From the NCBI RefSeq assembly GCF_024609245.1, contig NZ_JANJYH010000005.1:248001-312000 (forward strand): a DNA stretch of 64,000 bases, in the 5' to 3' direction. Position numbers and translations under genes: made by a program. Of this stretch, positions 43,990 through 52,472 are shown piece by piece. The notes below the pieces were generated by a model that worked only from the letters and a program-made list of their open reading frames with translations, did not search any database and was not told the origin of the DNA. The DNA comes from Haloarchaeobius sp. FL176. GTDB lineage: Archaea; Halobacteriota; Halobacteria; Halobacteriales; Natrialbaceae. The number at the start of each line of letters is the position of its first letter. Position 1 is the first letter of the stretch.

Positions 43990-44093
43990 GTGTGTATCAC
44001 CACGGGCGTTGTCCGGTTCAGTTCGCGTCGGCGAACCACATTCCGATGACCTGTTGTGCGCAGGTGCCCGCTGGAGCCCGTCCGCCAGCGAGT
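43990..44093 (-). promoter_or_regulatory. long 5' leader of rpl15e
   Basis: The TATA-like CCTTAACCC (minus, centred near 44120) predicts transcription start near 44093, about 100 nt before the ATG. The leader contains short complementary segments (CCTG...CAGG) and a seven-codon mini-ORF that does not overlap the start. A ribosomal-protein feedback site could reside here; only the layout supports this. Confidence 0.35.
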
Positions 44094-44147
44094 TACCCGA
44101 ACTTCCCCACTGAGGGGGTTAAGGGCTTCGAAAGGTCGTCGCCGCAC

Positions 44148-44708
44148 TCACGCCGTCGAGACCGTCCAGCAGTCCTCGGATAGCTCCCGGCCAGCGGCGT
44201 AGCCACGCAGTTCGCGGACCAGCGTGCGCTCTCGCAACCGGTAGGTGACGCGGTGCGAGGTCGCGTCCGCGGGCTCCTGGGTCGCGGTCCCGGTCCGCGT
44301 GGGTTCCACCCCCTCTACCGCCATGTCGATGTCGTAGCCGTCGCCGGCCGCCGTGGTCTCGGTGACGGTAATGGAGTCGATGGCGGTGTAGCTGTCGTCC
44401 GTCGCCACCACGTACACTTCCTCGAACTCGCGGACGTAGTCGACGACGCTCGACTCGGTCAACGTCTCCGGGCGGGCCGGGAGCCCGTCGATGTCCGGCT
44501 CGTCGGGGCAGTCCTCGGGGAACGAGTCGGCGCTGGTGGTGGTTGGCGTCTCCGTCGTCGTGTCGGGAGGCCCCCCGGTCGGTTGCGTTGTCGTCGATAC
44601 GGAGTTGGTCGTCCCGTCGCCATCCGGGTCGTCGTCGCCGAGACAGCCGGCGACGGTGGCGCTTCCGACTGCTGTCGCGGTCGCTGCGAGGAGGGCGCGG
44701 CGTCGCAT
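44148..44708 (-). CDS. Secreted haloarchaeal lipoprotein, function unknown
   Basis: This is a 186-aa protein with an N-terminal Arg-rich Tat-like signal (MRRRALLAATATAVGSATVAGC) whose lipobox Cys is at residue 22. A low-complexity Thr/Pro/Gly/Asp linker follows (about residues 24-62), then a globular domain of about 120 aa with two cysteines, one at each end (CPDEP and DCWT), which could pair. A CACTTACGG box lies about 27 nt upstream. The exported domain matches no family I know. Confidence 0.78.
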   Translation of the reverse strand: MRRRALLAATATAVGSATVAGCLGDDDPDGDGTTNSVSTTTQPTGGPPDTTTETPTTTSADSFPEDCPDEPDIDGLPARPETLTESSVVDYVREFEEVYVVATDDSYTAIDSITVTETTAAGDGYDIDMAVEGVEPTRTGTATQEPADATSHRVTYRLRERTLVRELRGYAAGRELSEDCWTVSTA

Positions 44709-44776
44709 AGTCGGACGGTCAGTCGCACCCCGTAAGTGCTTTCAGGTGGCTGAAAACGCTGTTTGACGGTCTCCCG

Positions 44777-46591
44777 TCAGGCCGAGTAGTAGTACTCGCC
44801 GTCCTTTTTCTGCTGCTTGTCGAGCTGCGAGCCGGGCTTGTTGACCCGGGGGCGCTTCGTGCGCTCGTCCCGGCGGAACGTCACGTCCAGGTTCGCGAGG
44901 AACTCGTTCATTCCCGAGCGCATCGCCTGCGGACGGCCGGCGTGGCCGTGGTCGGCGGGTTCGCCGTCGAACACCATCAGCCGGTCGGCGAGCAGGTCGA
45001 TCATGTAGATGTCGTGGTCGATGACCATGACGGTCGCGTCCTGGCTCTCGGCGTAGCGCCGGATGGCACTGGTTGCCTGCACCCGCTGTTCGACGTCGAG
45101 GTGCGCGGAGGGCTCGTCGAGCAGGTAGAGGTCGGCGTCCTCGGAGAGGCAGGCCGCGATGGCGACGCGCTGGCGCTCGCCGCCGGAGAGGTCCTCCAGG
45201 TTCTGTTCCATGATGCGCTCCAGCTGGAGCGGCTGGGCGATCTCGGTGTTCCAGTACGACGACCCGAACTGGTCCGTGATGGACTGGAGGAACACGTCGA
45301 CGCGCATCGGCTTGTCGATCTCGACGTACTGCGGCTTGTAGGAGATGTCGAGTCGGAAGTCGAGGTCGCCCTCGTCCGGTTCGAGCGCACCGTTGAGCAG
45401 CTTCGCGAACGTGGACTTCCCGATACCGTTGGGGCCGACGATACCGAGCACCTCGTTCTCGTGGACGGTGCCGCCGTCGACCGTCAGCGAGAACTCGTCC
45501 GGGCCGTAGCTCATCTCGAGGTCGGGGTACTCGACGAGCACGTCGCCCTTCTCGGCGGTGCGCGGGGCGTGCTCCTCGAACTGGATGGCGTTCGGCCGGA
45601 TACGCATGTTCTCGTTGTCGAGGTAGCCCTTCAGGTACTCGTTGATGCCGTTGCGCACCGACTTCGGGTCCGTGACGACACCGTACGCCCCGGGCTCACC
45701 GTAGGCGACGTGGAGGTTGTCCGCGAGCAGGTCGAGGATAGCCAGGTCGTGCTCGACGACGAGCATCGACCGGTCCCCGTCGGCTGCGAGGTCGCGGATG
45801 AGCCGTGCGGCGGTGACGCGCTGGCCGATGTCGAGGTACGGCGTGATCTCGTCGAGGAAGTAGAAGTCGGCGTCCCGGGCCAGCGTCGCGGCCAGCGCGA
45901 CGCGCTGGAGCTCGCCGCCGGAGAGGTCGCCGATGTGCTGGTCCATCACGGGCCGGATGCTCAGCCGGTCGACGATCGCGTCGAGGTCACCGCGCTCGTC
46001 GGTCGAGTCGAGCAGTTCGCGCGTGGTGCCGTCGAACTGGTTCGGGATCTGGTCCACGTACTGCGGCTTGCGGGCGACGTCGACGTCGCCGTCGCGGAGC
46101 TCGCGCAGGAACGCCTGCAGCTCGGTGCCGCGGTAGCGGTCGAGCACGTCGGACCACTCCGGCTCGGTGCCGTAGTTCCCGAGGTTGGGCACGAGCTCCC
46201 CGGCGAGGATGCGCACCGCGGTCGTCTTCCCGATACCGTTCGGACCGAGGATGCCCGTCACGCGACCCTCGTCAGGCGCGGGGAGCCCGTACAGCGAGAA
46301 CGCGTTCTCGCCGTAGCGGTGGGCTGGCTCGTCGTCGAGCTCCTGTGGCAGGTTGATGATCTCGATGGCGTCGAACGGGCACTTCTCGACGCAGATACCG
46401 CAGGTCTCGCCCAGACAGATCTCCTCGGAGATGCGCACCTGGTCTGGCTTGCCCTCCATGGTGTCCTCGCCGCGGACGGTGATACACTCTTTCCCGGTGC
46501 GGTTCGGCGGACAGAAGTTCTTGCACTCGTAGTTGCAGCGGTCGGGCTGGCATCGCTCCAGATCGACGACCGCGATGCTGTCGTCCGCCAT
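44777..46591 (-). CDS. rli: Ribosome recycling ATPase RLI/ABCE1
   Basis: This 604-aa protein splits post-termination ribosomes. The N-terminal ferredoxin part has two 4Fe-4S clusters (CQPDRCNYECKNFCP and CLGETCGICVEKCP). Two ABC cassettes follow, with Walker A GPNGIGKTT and GPNGIGKST, signature LSGGELQRVALAA and LSGGERQRVAIAA, and Walker B FYFLDEITPYLD and YLLDEPSAHLD. The order and length are those of archaeal ABCE1. It starts 3 bp after the stop of the small EMC6-like membrane gene, which is likely co-transcribed. Confidence 0.97.
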   Translation of the reverse strand: MADDSIAVVDLERCQPDRCNYECKNFCPPNRTGKECITVRGEDTMEGKPDQVRISEEICLGETCGICVEKCPFDAIEIINLPQELDDEPAHRYGENAFSLYGLPAPDEGRVTGILGPNGIGKTTAVRILAGELVPNLGNYGTEPEWSDVLDRYRGTELQAFLRELRDGDVDVARKPQYVDQIPNQFDGTTRELLDSTDERGDLDAIVDRLSIRPVMDQHIGDLSGGELQRVALAATLARDADFYFLDEITPYLDIGQRVTAARLIRDLAADGDRSMLVVEHDLAILDLLADNLHVAYGEPGAYGVVTDPKSVRNGINEYLKGYLDNENMRIRPNAIQFEEHAPRTAEKGDVLVEYPDLEMSYGPDEFSLTVDGGTVHENEVLGIVGPNGIGKSTFAKLLNGALEPDEGDLDFRLDISYKPQYVEIDKPMRVDVFLQSITDQFGSSYWNTEIAQPLQLERIMEQNLEDLSGGERQRVAIAACLSEDADLYLLDEPSAHLDVEQRVQATSAIRRYAESQDATVMVIDHDIYMIDLLADRLMVFDGEPADHGHAGRPQAMRSGMNEFLANLDVTFRRDERTKRPRVNKPGSQLDKQQKKDGEYYYSA

Positions 46592-46594
46592 CGG

Positions 46595-46933
46595 TCACGC
46601 TGTGTGCTGCGCGGTGAGCATGATTCCCCAGGTGACGAACCAGAAGGCGAAGGTCATGAATCCGATGAACAGGAAGTCCTTCGCCCCGAAGTCGTCCTTG
46701 TAGACGCCGAGCACACGCTGCAGGAGCGGCTGGACGGCGATGGCGACGATGACGACGAGCTGTGCGGTCTGGTTCTGTGCCGCAATCTCTGCCGTCTCGG
46801 CCCCAGCGGTGAGCGACGTCGAGAGGAAGGCCGCCGCAACGCCGGCCCCCGCAGAGAGAGCCGTCCGCGTGACCGTATGAAAGTGCTGGTCCTCCGAGTC
46901 CGCCGTGTCGGAGCCAGCCGTGTCGGTAGCCAT
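46595..46933 (-). CDS. EMC6-like small membrane protein
   Basis: This is a 112-aa protein with a polar N-terminus and three hydrophobic segments (about residues 25-43, 56-78 and 88-108), ending LFIGFMTFAFWFVTWGIMLTA. The pattern resembles the archaeal EMC6-like proteins, small partners of membrane-protein insertases, as I recall haloarchaeal annotations beside rli. The TATA-like CCTTTTTACC (46953-46962, minus) is about 27 nt from the ATG at 46933; a TTG two codons upstream is less likely. It leads the transcription unit with rli. Confidence 0.65.
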   Translation of the reverse strand: MATDTAGSDTADSEDQHFHTVTRTALSAGAGVAAAFLSTSLTAGAETAEIAAQNQTAQLVVIVAIAVQPLLQRVLGVYKDDFGAKDFLFIGFMTFAFWFVTWGIMLTAQHTA

Positions 46934-47049
46934 GTTCAAGAGTGTGTGAGCGCCGGTAAAAAGGCGTTCGCTTGTCTCCCGTTAGGATGGGCCGCCAGTC
47001 GAATCGTTGGGGTGAAGTTTAAGGTCGTGGCGGTTTTCGATTCGTAACG

Positions 47050-47340
47050 ATGAGCACAACCGGGGAAGAACTCGAGGAGCTACCGCCCAGCGCCAAGCTC
47101 GTGTACAAGGTGCTCGAATACGACGGGCCGCTCACGCAGAAGCAGATCGTCCAGGAGTCGATGCTCTCGGCCCGGACGGTCCGGTACGCACTGGAGCGTC
47201 TACAGGAGATCGATCTCGTCAGCCAGGACGTCTACTTCGCCGACGCTCGACAGAGTCTCTACGAAATCGAGGAGGAGAAGGTGGCTGCCGACGGCGGCGA
47301 GACAGACTGCAACGAAGCCGAACCCTGCTGCGCAGAGTGA
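47050..47340 (+). CDS. Small HTH transcriptional regulator (MarR/TrmB-like winged helix)
   Basis: This is a 96-aa DNA-binding protein consisting of little more than a winged helix (LVYKVLEYDGPLTQKQIVQESMLSARTVRYALERLQEIDLV). The C-terminal tail carries three cysteines in CNEAEPCCAE, which could sense metal or redox state, though this is a guess. AGTTTAAGG lies about 27 nt upstream, giving a leaderless mRNA. It is divergent from the EMC6-rli unit. Several haloarchaeal proteins share this single-domain layout, and the target is unknown. Confidence 0.8.
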   Translation: MSTTGEELEELPPSAKLVYKVLEYDGPLTQKQIVQESMLSARTVRYALERLQEIDLVSQDVYFADARQSLYEIEEEKVAADGGETDCNEAEPCCAE

Positions 47341-47439
47341 CGAACCACCCGTTCTGACGGTTGCGAACGCGCGACTGCTGCCAGCCTCCGCTCAGCCACG
47401 GCCACACCGACTTTATCCGAGGCCGGCGAGGTGTCGACC

Positions 47440-47967
47440 ATGACCGATGCGGGAGCACCTGCCGACGGCGACGACGGGGACGCCGACGACGAGCGTGCAG
47501 CCGGCAGCGCAGGGCCGGACGGCCCGGCGAGCGCCCGGTCGCCGGCGACGGACCCCCGCGCCCCCGAGCCGGCGAACCCACGCCGGCGGCTGGTGGTCGT
47601 CGGTGTCGTCGTCCTCATGCTCGCCGCGAGCGTCGGCGGTATCGCCTGGGCGGTCACCCAGACAGGAAGCACGGACGCGACAGTTCCGACCACCTCCTTC
47701 GACCACAGCTACGAGGGCGACGGACGGACCACGCTCACCTACACGGGTGGCGACAGCGTGCTCGCAGGCAACATCGTCGTCGAGGTCGACGGCGACCGGG
47801 CGACGTGGGCCGCCCTGCGATTCGGCGTCGGCGACGACGACATCATCACCACCGGTGACAGCGTCGTCCTCGTCGGCGTCGAACCCGGCGACGATCTGAC
47901 CGTCCGCTACGTCGCCGGCGACCTGGACGCCGTACTCGCCAACGGCACGGTCGGCAACGGCGGCTGA
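47440..47967 (+). CDS. Type IV pilin-like membrane-anchored protein
   Basis: This is a 175-aa protein with a long acidic/Gly/Ala-rich cytoplasmic stretch (about 50 residues), one membrane helix (RRLVVVGVVVLMLAASVGGIAWAV) and a beta-rich exterior domain containing FDHSYEGDGRTTLTYTGGDSVLAGNIVVEVDG. That resembles the conserved GGD segment of haloarchaeal type IV pilins. The long N-terminal extension before the helix is unlike a normal class III signal peptide, so it is probably a pilin-domain relative rather than a pilus subunit. ACTTTATCC is about 27 nt upstream of ATG 47440; GTG 47431 is less likely. Confidence 0.65.
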   Translation: MTDAGAPADGDDGDADDERAAGSAGPDGPASARSPATDPRAPEPANPRRRLVVVGVVVLMLAASVGGIAWAVTQTGSTDATVPTTSFDHSYEGDGRTTLTYTGGDSVLAGNIVVEVDGDRATWAALRFGVGDDDIITTGDSVVLVGVEPGDDLTVRYVAGDLDAVLANGTVGNGG

Positions 47968-48018
47968 CCGCCGGCCGGAGTCGAACTGCCTTTTGTCCCA
48001 GGGGACGGTAGCCAGTCC

Positions 48019-48423
48019 ATGAACGTCAAGCGTATCGCCGTCGTCCTCGTCTTCCTCGTCGTCGGGAGCGTCGTCGCCGGCACGTTCCAGACGACACCAA
48101 TCGCGGGCATGTCCGACGCCCAGCGCACCGCCCTCGGCATCGCGTTCTCGACGCCCGTCGGCATCGCCGTCTTCGCCCTCGTCGCGAGCACGTTCGACAC
48201 CGACGGGTACCTCGAGGAGCGCTCCTGGGCCGGCAAGTTCGGCGACCTCGTCTTCATCGAGCTCGCCGCCGTCATCGGCGCACTCGGTGCCGCAACCGCC
48301 CTCGAAGGCGCGATACCGAACTTCGCCGGCTGGACCGGCGCGGGACTCGGCTACTTCCTCGCCTTCTTCACCTTCCTCTGGCGCGCCGGCGAGTATAACG
48401 AGACGCCCGCACGGGACGAGTAG
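48019..48423 (+). CDS. Small four-helix membrane protein, function unknown
   Basis: This is a 134-aa hydrophobic protein with about four helices (near residues 5-23, 38-58, 72-93 and 104-124) and an acidic tail. A T-rich box (CTTTTGTCC) sits about 27 nt upstream of the ATG. No family is recognised. It stands alone between the pilin-like gene and npdG. Confidence 0.65.
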   Translation: MNVKRIAVVLVFLVVGSVVAGTFQTTPIAGMSDAQRTALGIAFSTPVGIAVFALVASTFDTDGYLEERSWAGKFGDLVFIELAAVIGALGAATALEGAIPNFAGWTGAGLGYFLAFFTFLWRAGEYNETPARDE

Positions 48424-48633
48424 GAGCCTGGAGAGCCGTTCCCTGAGGAGTACCCGAGCGAGTGAGAACCGCGATTGCGAGCGGGGGCCGGTCACGAGAC
48501 GCGCGACGCCCGTGAGCGGCTCCCCGACGAGCCCGTCGGAGCCCGCCGGCTGGTCGGATCCCCGGAACCCAGCGACACGCGGTCACCTGCCGACTCCGAA
48601 CGCTTATTCACCATCCGGGTCCACGTCACGGGT

Positions 48634-49302
48634 ATGCGAATCGCACTGCTCGGTGGCACGGGCGATATCGGCCAGGGGCTCGCGCTCCGCTGGGCCTACG
48701 ACACGGACCACGAGGTACTGATCGGCTCGCGCGACGCCGAGAAGGCGCGGACTGCGGCCGAGTCGTACGAGACGGAGCTGGATAGCCGCGGCGTCGACCG
48801 CACGGTGAAGGGATTCGTGAACGAGATGGCGGCCGACCGTGCGGACATCGTCGTGCTGGCGGTGCCGCCGTACCACGTCGGCGACACGGTCGATTCGGTC
48901 GCCGGGAAGCTGGACGAGGACGCTATCCTCGTCTCCCCCGCGGTGGGGATGAAGGGGGACGAGGACGGGATGCACTACCACCGGCCCGGCGCAGGGAGCG
49001 TCACCGCCATCGCGGCGGAGGCCGCCCCGGACGCCGTCTCGGTCGTCGGCGCGTTCCACAACCTCTCGGCGGACCGGCTCGCGAACCTCGACGTGACGCT
49101 CGACCTCGACACGCTGGTCGTGGGCGACGACCCAGACGCGAAGGGGATCGTGCGACAGCTCGCCGACGAGATCGAGGGACTGCGCTCGCTCGACGCCGGC
49201 CCGCTCGCCAACGCGGCGGAGGTCGAGAGCGTCACGCCGCTGGTCATCAACATCGCGCGCCACAACGACGGGATGCACGACGTCGGCGTGAAGTTCGAGT
49301 GA
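48634..49302 (+). CDS. npdG: F420H2:NADP oxidoreductase
   Basis: This is a 222-aa Rossmann enzyme passing hydride between reduced coenzyme F420 and NADP. The NADP loop LGGTGDIGQGLALRW (residues 6-20) is followed by IGSRDAEKA. The F420-type motif VGAFHNLSADRLAN appears at the middle, and LANAAEVESVTPLVINIARHN near the C-terminus is typical of NpdG. TATA-like GCTTATTCA about 27 nt upstream supports a leaderless mRNA. The cofE and mer genes lie elsewhere in this window, consistent with an active F420 metabolism. Confidence 0.93.
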   Translation: MRIALLGGTGDIGQGLALRWAYDTDHEVLIGSRDAEKARTAAESYETELDSRGVDRTVKGFVNEMAADRADIVVLAVPPYHVGDTVDSVAGKLDEDAILVSPAVGMKGDEDGMHYHRPGAGSVTAIAAEAAPDAVSVVGAFHNLSADRLANLDVTLDLDTLVVGDDPDAKGIVRQLADEIEGLRSLDAGPLANAAEVESVTPLVINIARHNDGMHDVGVKFE

Positions 49303-49386
49303 GGCGAGACGACCGACTGCTGTTGCTCTGCGGTACTGAGACAACGAGAGGGACGCTGGACGCCCCGACCACCACCGTCGGCGCGG

Positions 49387-49656
49387 TTACGCGCCGGCCT
49401 TCTCGAGGGCGTCCTCGAGGTCCTCGCGCTGGGTGACCCCGACGAAGCGCTCGACGACGCCGTCGTCGTTCTCGACGATGAGCGTGGGGAGCGAGCGAAC
49501 CTGATACTCGTTCGCGACGTCCTGCTCCTCGTCGACGTTGACCTTCTCGACCTCGAACCGGTCGGCCCAGTCCTCCTCGAGCTCGTCGAGGATGGGGTCC
49601 TGCGTCTTGCAGGGGCCGCACCAGTCGGCGTAGAAGTCTTTGAGCGTGACTGCCAT
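49387..49656 (-). CDS. trxA: Thioredoxin
   Basis: This is a compact 89-aa thioredoxin: FYADWCGPCKTQDP with Cys13/Cys16, cis-proline SLPTLIVE, and the end ALEKAGA. It lacks one N-terminal strand of classical thioredoxins, as is usual for short archaeal forms. The start at 49656 lies close to the TATA-like CTTATGC (minus, near 49687), so the mRNA is leaderless or nearly so. It could feed electrons to ArsC. It stands alone, divergent from the Sec61 beta gene. Confidence 0.93.
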   Translation of the reverse strand: MAVTLKDFYADWCGPCKTQDPILDELEEDWADRFEVEKVNVDEEQDVANEYQVRSLPTLIVENDDGVVERFVGVTQREDLEDALEKAGA

Positions 49657-49782
49657 AATCGCCCGATTCTTCCCTCGCTGCGCGCATAAGGGTTTGGTTA
49701 GACGAGGAGCGCGCACGAGCGCGGCCCCCGGCCCGAAGGCGGTGTCGAAAGGTTTAGACGGTCCCAGCGACGAGAAGCCGGT

Positions 49783-49944
49783 ATGAGCAAGGGAGAGAAC
49801 TCCGGCGGGCTGATGTCCAGCGCCGGGCTCGTCCGCTACTTCGACGCCGAGGACCGCAACGCAATCCAGATCGACCCCAAGACGGTCGTCGCGTTCGGCG
49901 TCTTCTTCGGCGTGTTCGTGATGGTGCTGAACGTCGCGCTGTAG
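49783..49944 (+). CDS. secG: Preprotein translocase subunit Sec61 beta (SecG)
   Basis: This is a 53-aa tail-anchored protein: polar [24 protein letters not shown] followed by one helix ([20 protein letters not shown]). The start pattern with [13 protein letters not shown] is typical of archaeal Sec61 beta, a peripheral subunit of the SecYE channel. The TATA-like GGTTTAGAC at about 49751-49759 fits a leaderless transcript. Confidence 0.93.
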   Translation: MSKGENSGGLMSSAGLVRYFDAEDRNAIQIDPKTVVAFGVFFGVFVMVLNVAL

Positions 49945-50031
49945 GCATCGTCCGGTCGCATCGCTCGGCGGTTACCGGCAGCATCGCGTCGACTCGCGAG
50001 CCTTTTCTTTCGGCACCCGTAACTGCCAGTC

Positions 50032-50640
50032 ATGACACTCATCGCTGGCGTCGTCGCCGTCCAGGGCGACGTCTCCGAGCACGCCGATGCCGTCCGTCGG
50101 GCCGGCCGTGCCCACGGCGAGGACATCGAGGTGCGCGAGATACGCGAGTCGGGACTCGTCCCCGACTGCGACCTGCTGCTCGTGCCGGGTGGCGAGTCGA
50201 CCACCATCTCGCGACTGCTCCACGAGGAGGACATCGCGCCCGAAATCGTCGCCCACGTGGAGGCCGGCAAGCCGATGCTGGCGACCTGTGCGGGTCTCAT
50301 CGTCGTCTCGCGTGACGCGAAAGACGACCGCGTCGAGACGCTCGACCTCGTCGACGCGAGCGTCGACCGCAACGCCTTCGGCCGTCAGAAGGACAGCTTC
50401 GAGGCGCCACTCGACATCGAGGGACTGGACGAGCCGTTCCCGGCGGTGTTCATCCGCGCGCCGGTCATCGACGAGGTCGGTGACGACGTCGAGGTGCTGG
50501 CGACGTGGGACGAACGGCCGGTCGCGGTGCGTGACGGTCCCGTGGTGGCGACCTCGTTCCACCCCGAACTGACCCCCGACGTGCGGGTCCACCGCCTCGC
50601 CTTCTTCGCCGCGGACGAGGCCGACCCCATCGCCCGCTGA
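50032..50640 (+). CDS. pdxT: Pyridoxal 5'-phosphate synthase glutaminase subunit PdxT
   Basis: This is a 202-aa class I glutaminase that releases ammonia to PdxS for pyridoxal phosphate synthesis. It has VVAVQGDVSEHADAVRRAG at the N-terminus, LLLVPGGESTTISRLL, nucleophile Cys86 in ATCAGLIV, and the His177/Glu179 pair in SFHPEL. A T-rich box (CTTTTCTTTC) lies about 27 nt upstream of the ATG. PdxS is not in the window. The gene precedes the DUF151-hisE pair but has its own promoter. Confidence 0.96.
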   Translation: MTLIAGVVAVQGDVSEHADAVRRAGRAHGEDIEVREIRESGLVPDCDLLLVPGGESTTISRLLHEEDIAPEIVAHVEAGKPMLATCAGLIVVSRDAKDDRVETLDLVDASVDRNAFGRQKDSFEAPLDIEGLDEPFPAVFIRAPVIDEVGDDVEVLATWDERPVAVRDGPVVATSFHPELTPDVRVHRLAFFAADEADPIAR

Positions 50641-50679
50641 GAGCGGGGACTTTTCTACCTCGGCCTCTTCCGTCCGGCC

Positions 50680-51129
50680 ATGAACGCAGCCATCGACGCG
50701 GTCCGCGTCGCCGGAACCCGCGACGGACCCGTCCCCGTGGTCGTCCTGAGCGTCGCGGACGCCGAGGACGTGGTGCCCATCTTCATCGGGTTCGAGGAGG
50801 CCATGGCCATCGCGCGTGGCCTCGACGCCGAGGACATCGGCCGACCGCTGACCCACGACCTCCTGCTCGACGTCGTGGAGGAGCTGGGCGGCCGCATCAC
50901 GCAGGTCGTCGTCAGCGCGGTCGAGGACGGCACCTACATCGCGGACCTCCACGTCGCCACGCCGCGTGACGACGTTGTCGTCGACGCACGCCCGAGCGAC
51001 TCTCTCGCGCTCGCGGCCCGGACGAACACGCCCATCGAGATATCCGAGGCGGTGTTCGAGGACAGCCGTCGCGACGCCGGGGAGTTCGACGAACTGGACG
51101 ACATCCGCGAGGTGACGGAGCACGCATGA
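50680..51129 (+). CDS. DUF151 / bifunctional nuclease-like protein
   Basis: This is a 149-aa protein of the DUF151 family (VVVLSVADAEDVVPIFIGFEEAMAIARGLDAEDIGRPLTHDLLLDVVEELGGRI and DARPSDSLALAARTNTPIEISEAVFE), some plant and bacterial relatives of which are reported to have nuclease activity. Archaeal function is unknown. The transcription box TTTTCTACC lies about 27 nt upstream. Its TGA overlaps the hisE ATG (ATGA), so the two are translated together. Confidence 0.85.
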   Translation: MNAAIDAVRVAGTRDGPVPVVVLSVADAEDVVPIFIGFEEAMAIARGLDAEDIGRPLTHDLLLDVVEELGGRITQVVVSAVEDGTYIADLHVATPRDDVVVDARPSDSLALAARTNTPIEISEAVFEDSRRDAGEFDELDDIREVTEHA

Positions 51130-51437
51130 GCGGCGACACCACCGACGGCTCGACGGACGACGTGCTCGACGAGCTGTTCGCGGTCGTCGAGGATCGCAAG
51201 ACCAACCTCCCCGAGGGCTCCTACACGGCCAGCCTGTTCACCCACGAGAAAGGCGAGAACGCGGTGCTGGAGAAACTCGGCGAGGAGGCCACCGAGCTGG
51301 TGCTCGCCGCGAAGGACGACGACCACGACGAGCTCGTCCACGAGAGCGCGGACATCGTCTACCACCTGCTCGTCCTGCTCTCGATGAAGGACATCGACAT
51401 CGACGAGCTGCGGGCGGAGCTGGCCGACCGACGCTGA
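51126..51437 (+). CDS. hisE: Phosphoribosyl-ATP pyrophosphatase
   Basis: This is a 103-aa all-helical enzyme for the second step of histidine synthesis, converting PR-ATP to PR-AMP. The nucleotide pyrophosphatase signature KLGEEATELVLAAKDDDHDELVHESADIVYHLLVLL has the EEATE and ESADI acidic pairs for Mg. It overlaps the DUF151 gene by 4 nt. No other histidine gene is in the window, as is usual in haloarchaea with scattered his genes. Confidence 0.95.
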   Translation: MSGDTTDGSTDDVLDELFAVVEDRKTNLPEGSYTASLFTHEKGENAVLEKLGEEATELVLAAKDDDHDELVHESADIVYHLLVLLSMKDIDIDELRAELADRR

Positions 51438-51503
51438 CGCACCGGGGGACCACGGCGAATCCACAAGGAACGCCTTATACGTCCGCGCAGACAACGTATG
51501 ACC

Positions 51504-52472
51504 ATGATTTTCGAGAACCTTCCGACGACCCCCCGGTCGGAGGAACTCATCGACAAGGCGTTCTCGCGGGCGGCCCGCTCGGGGCGAGCCAAGTCCGGGC
51601 ACGAGGCCCAGACCTCGATGCTTCAGACGGCGTCGAACATCCTCTCCGACAACATGGAGAACGTCGTCACGGCCTGGCCCGACTTCGGCACGGTCGACCC
51701 GTTCTACTACGAGCTCGCCGACGCCATCGTCGACGTCGACGAGCTGCGACAGTCGCTCAGCGAAGTGAGCTGGGCGGCACGCAAGACCGACGAGATCCGC
51801 TCGGAGTACGAGGGCCGGATGCGGCGCAACGACGTCGACACCGCCCGCAAGCTCCGCAAGCAGGCCTTCGCCCGCCTCGCCGACGTGGTCGAGGAGGTCG
51901 AGGACGACCTGCTCCGCATCGGCGAAGCCCGGGACGACCTGAAGACCCTGCCCGACATCGACCCCGACGCGCCGACCATCGTCGTCGCCGGCTACCCGAA
52001 CGTCGGCAAGTCCTCCTTCGTCAACACGGTCACCCGGGCGCGCGGCGAGACCGCCTCTTACCCGTTCACGACGAAGGGCATCGGTGTCGGCCACTTCGAG
52101 CGCGACCGCATCCGCTACCAGGTCATCGACACGCCCGGCCTCCTCGACCGCCCCGCCGACGAGCGCAACGACATCGAACAGCAGGCCGTCTCCGCGCTGA
52201 CTCACCTCGGTGACTGCCTCCTGTTCATGGTCGACGCCAGCGGCGACTGCGGCTACCCGCTCGACGCCCAGCTGGCGCTACGGGACGCCGTCGCCGCCGA
52301 CTTCGAGGACGTCCCGCTGCTCACCGTCTGCAACAAATCCGACCGCTCCCGCGATGTCGACGCCGACCTGTATATGAGCATCACCGAAGACGAGAACGTC
52401 GAAGGAGTCCTCGACGCCGCTGTCGAGGCCGTCGACTACGAGCTCGAACTGCCCTTCGAGGAGTCGAACTAG
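51504..52472 (+). CDS. NOG1-family GTP-binding protein
   Basis: This is a 322-aa GTPase with a helical N-terminal NOG1 domain (about residues 1-155) and a Ras-like G domain: GYPNVGKSS (G1), TTKGIGVGHF (G2), DTPGLL (G3), NKSD (G4). The NOG1 N-terminal start MIFENLPTTPRSEELIDKAF supports ATG 51504 rather than 51498, and TTATA at 51475-51479 is about 27 nt upstream. Eukaryotic NOG1 works in large-subunit assembly; an archaeal ribosome-biogenesis role is likely. It converges with the following DUF389 gene with a 4-nt overlap. Confidence 0.9.
   Translation: MIFENLPTTPRSEELIDKAFSRAARSGRAKSGHEAQTSMLQTASNILSDNMENVVTAWPDFGTVDPFYYELADAIVDVDELRQSLSEVSWAARKTDEIRSEYEGRMRRNDVDTARKLRKQAFARLADVVEEVEDDLLRIGEARDDLKTLPDIDPDAPTIVVAGYPNVGKSSFVNTVTRARGETASYPFTTKGIGVGHFERDRIRYQVIDTPGLLDRPADERNDIEQQAVSALTHLGDCLLFMVDASGDCGYPLDAQLALRDAVAADFEDVPLLTVCNKSDRSRDVDADLYMSITEDENVEGVLDAAVEAVDYELELPFEESN

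Noticed and set aside
44018-44041. Seven-codon mini-ORF in the rpl15e leader
   Set aside because: It does not overlap the rpl15e start codon, and no conserved sequence is visible. I noted it only as part of the leader.
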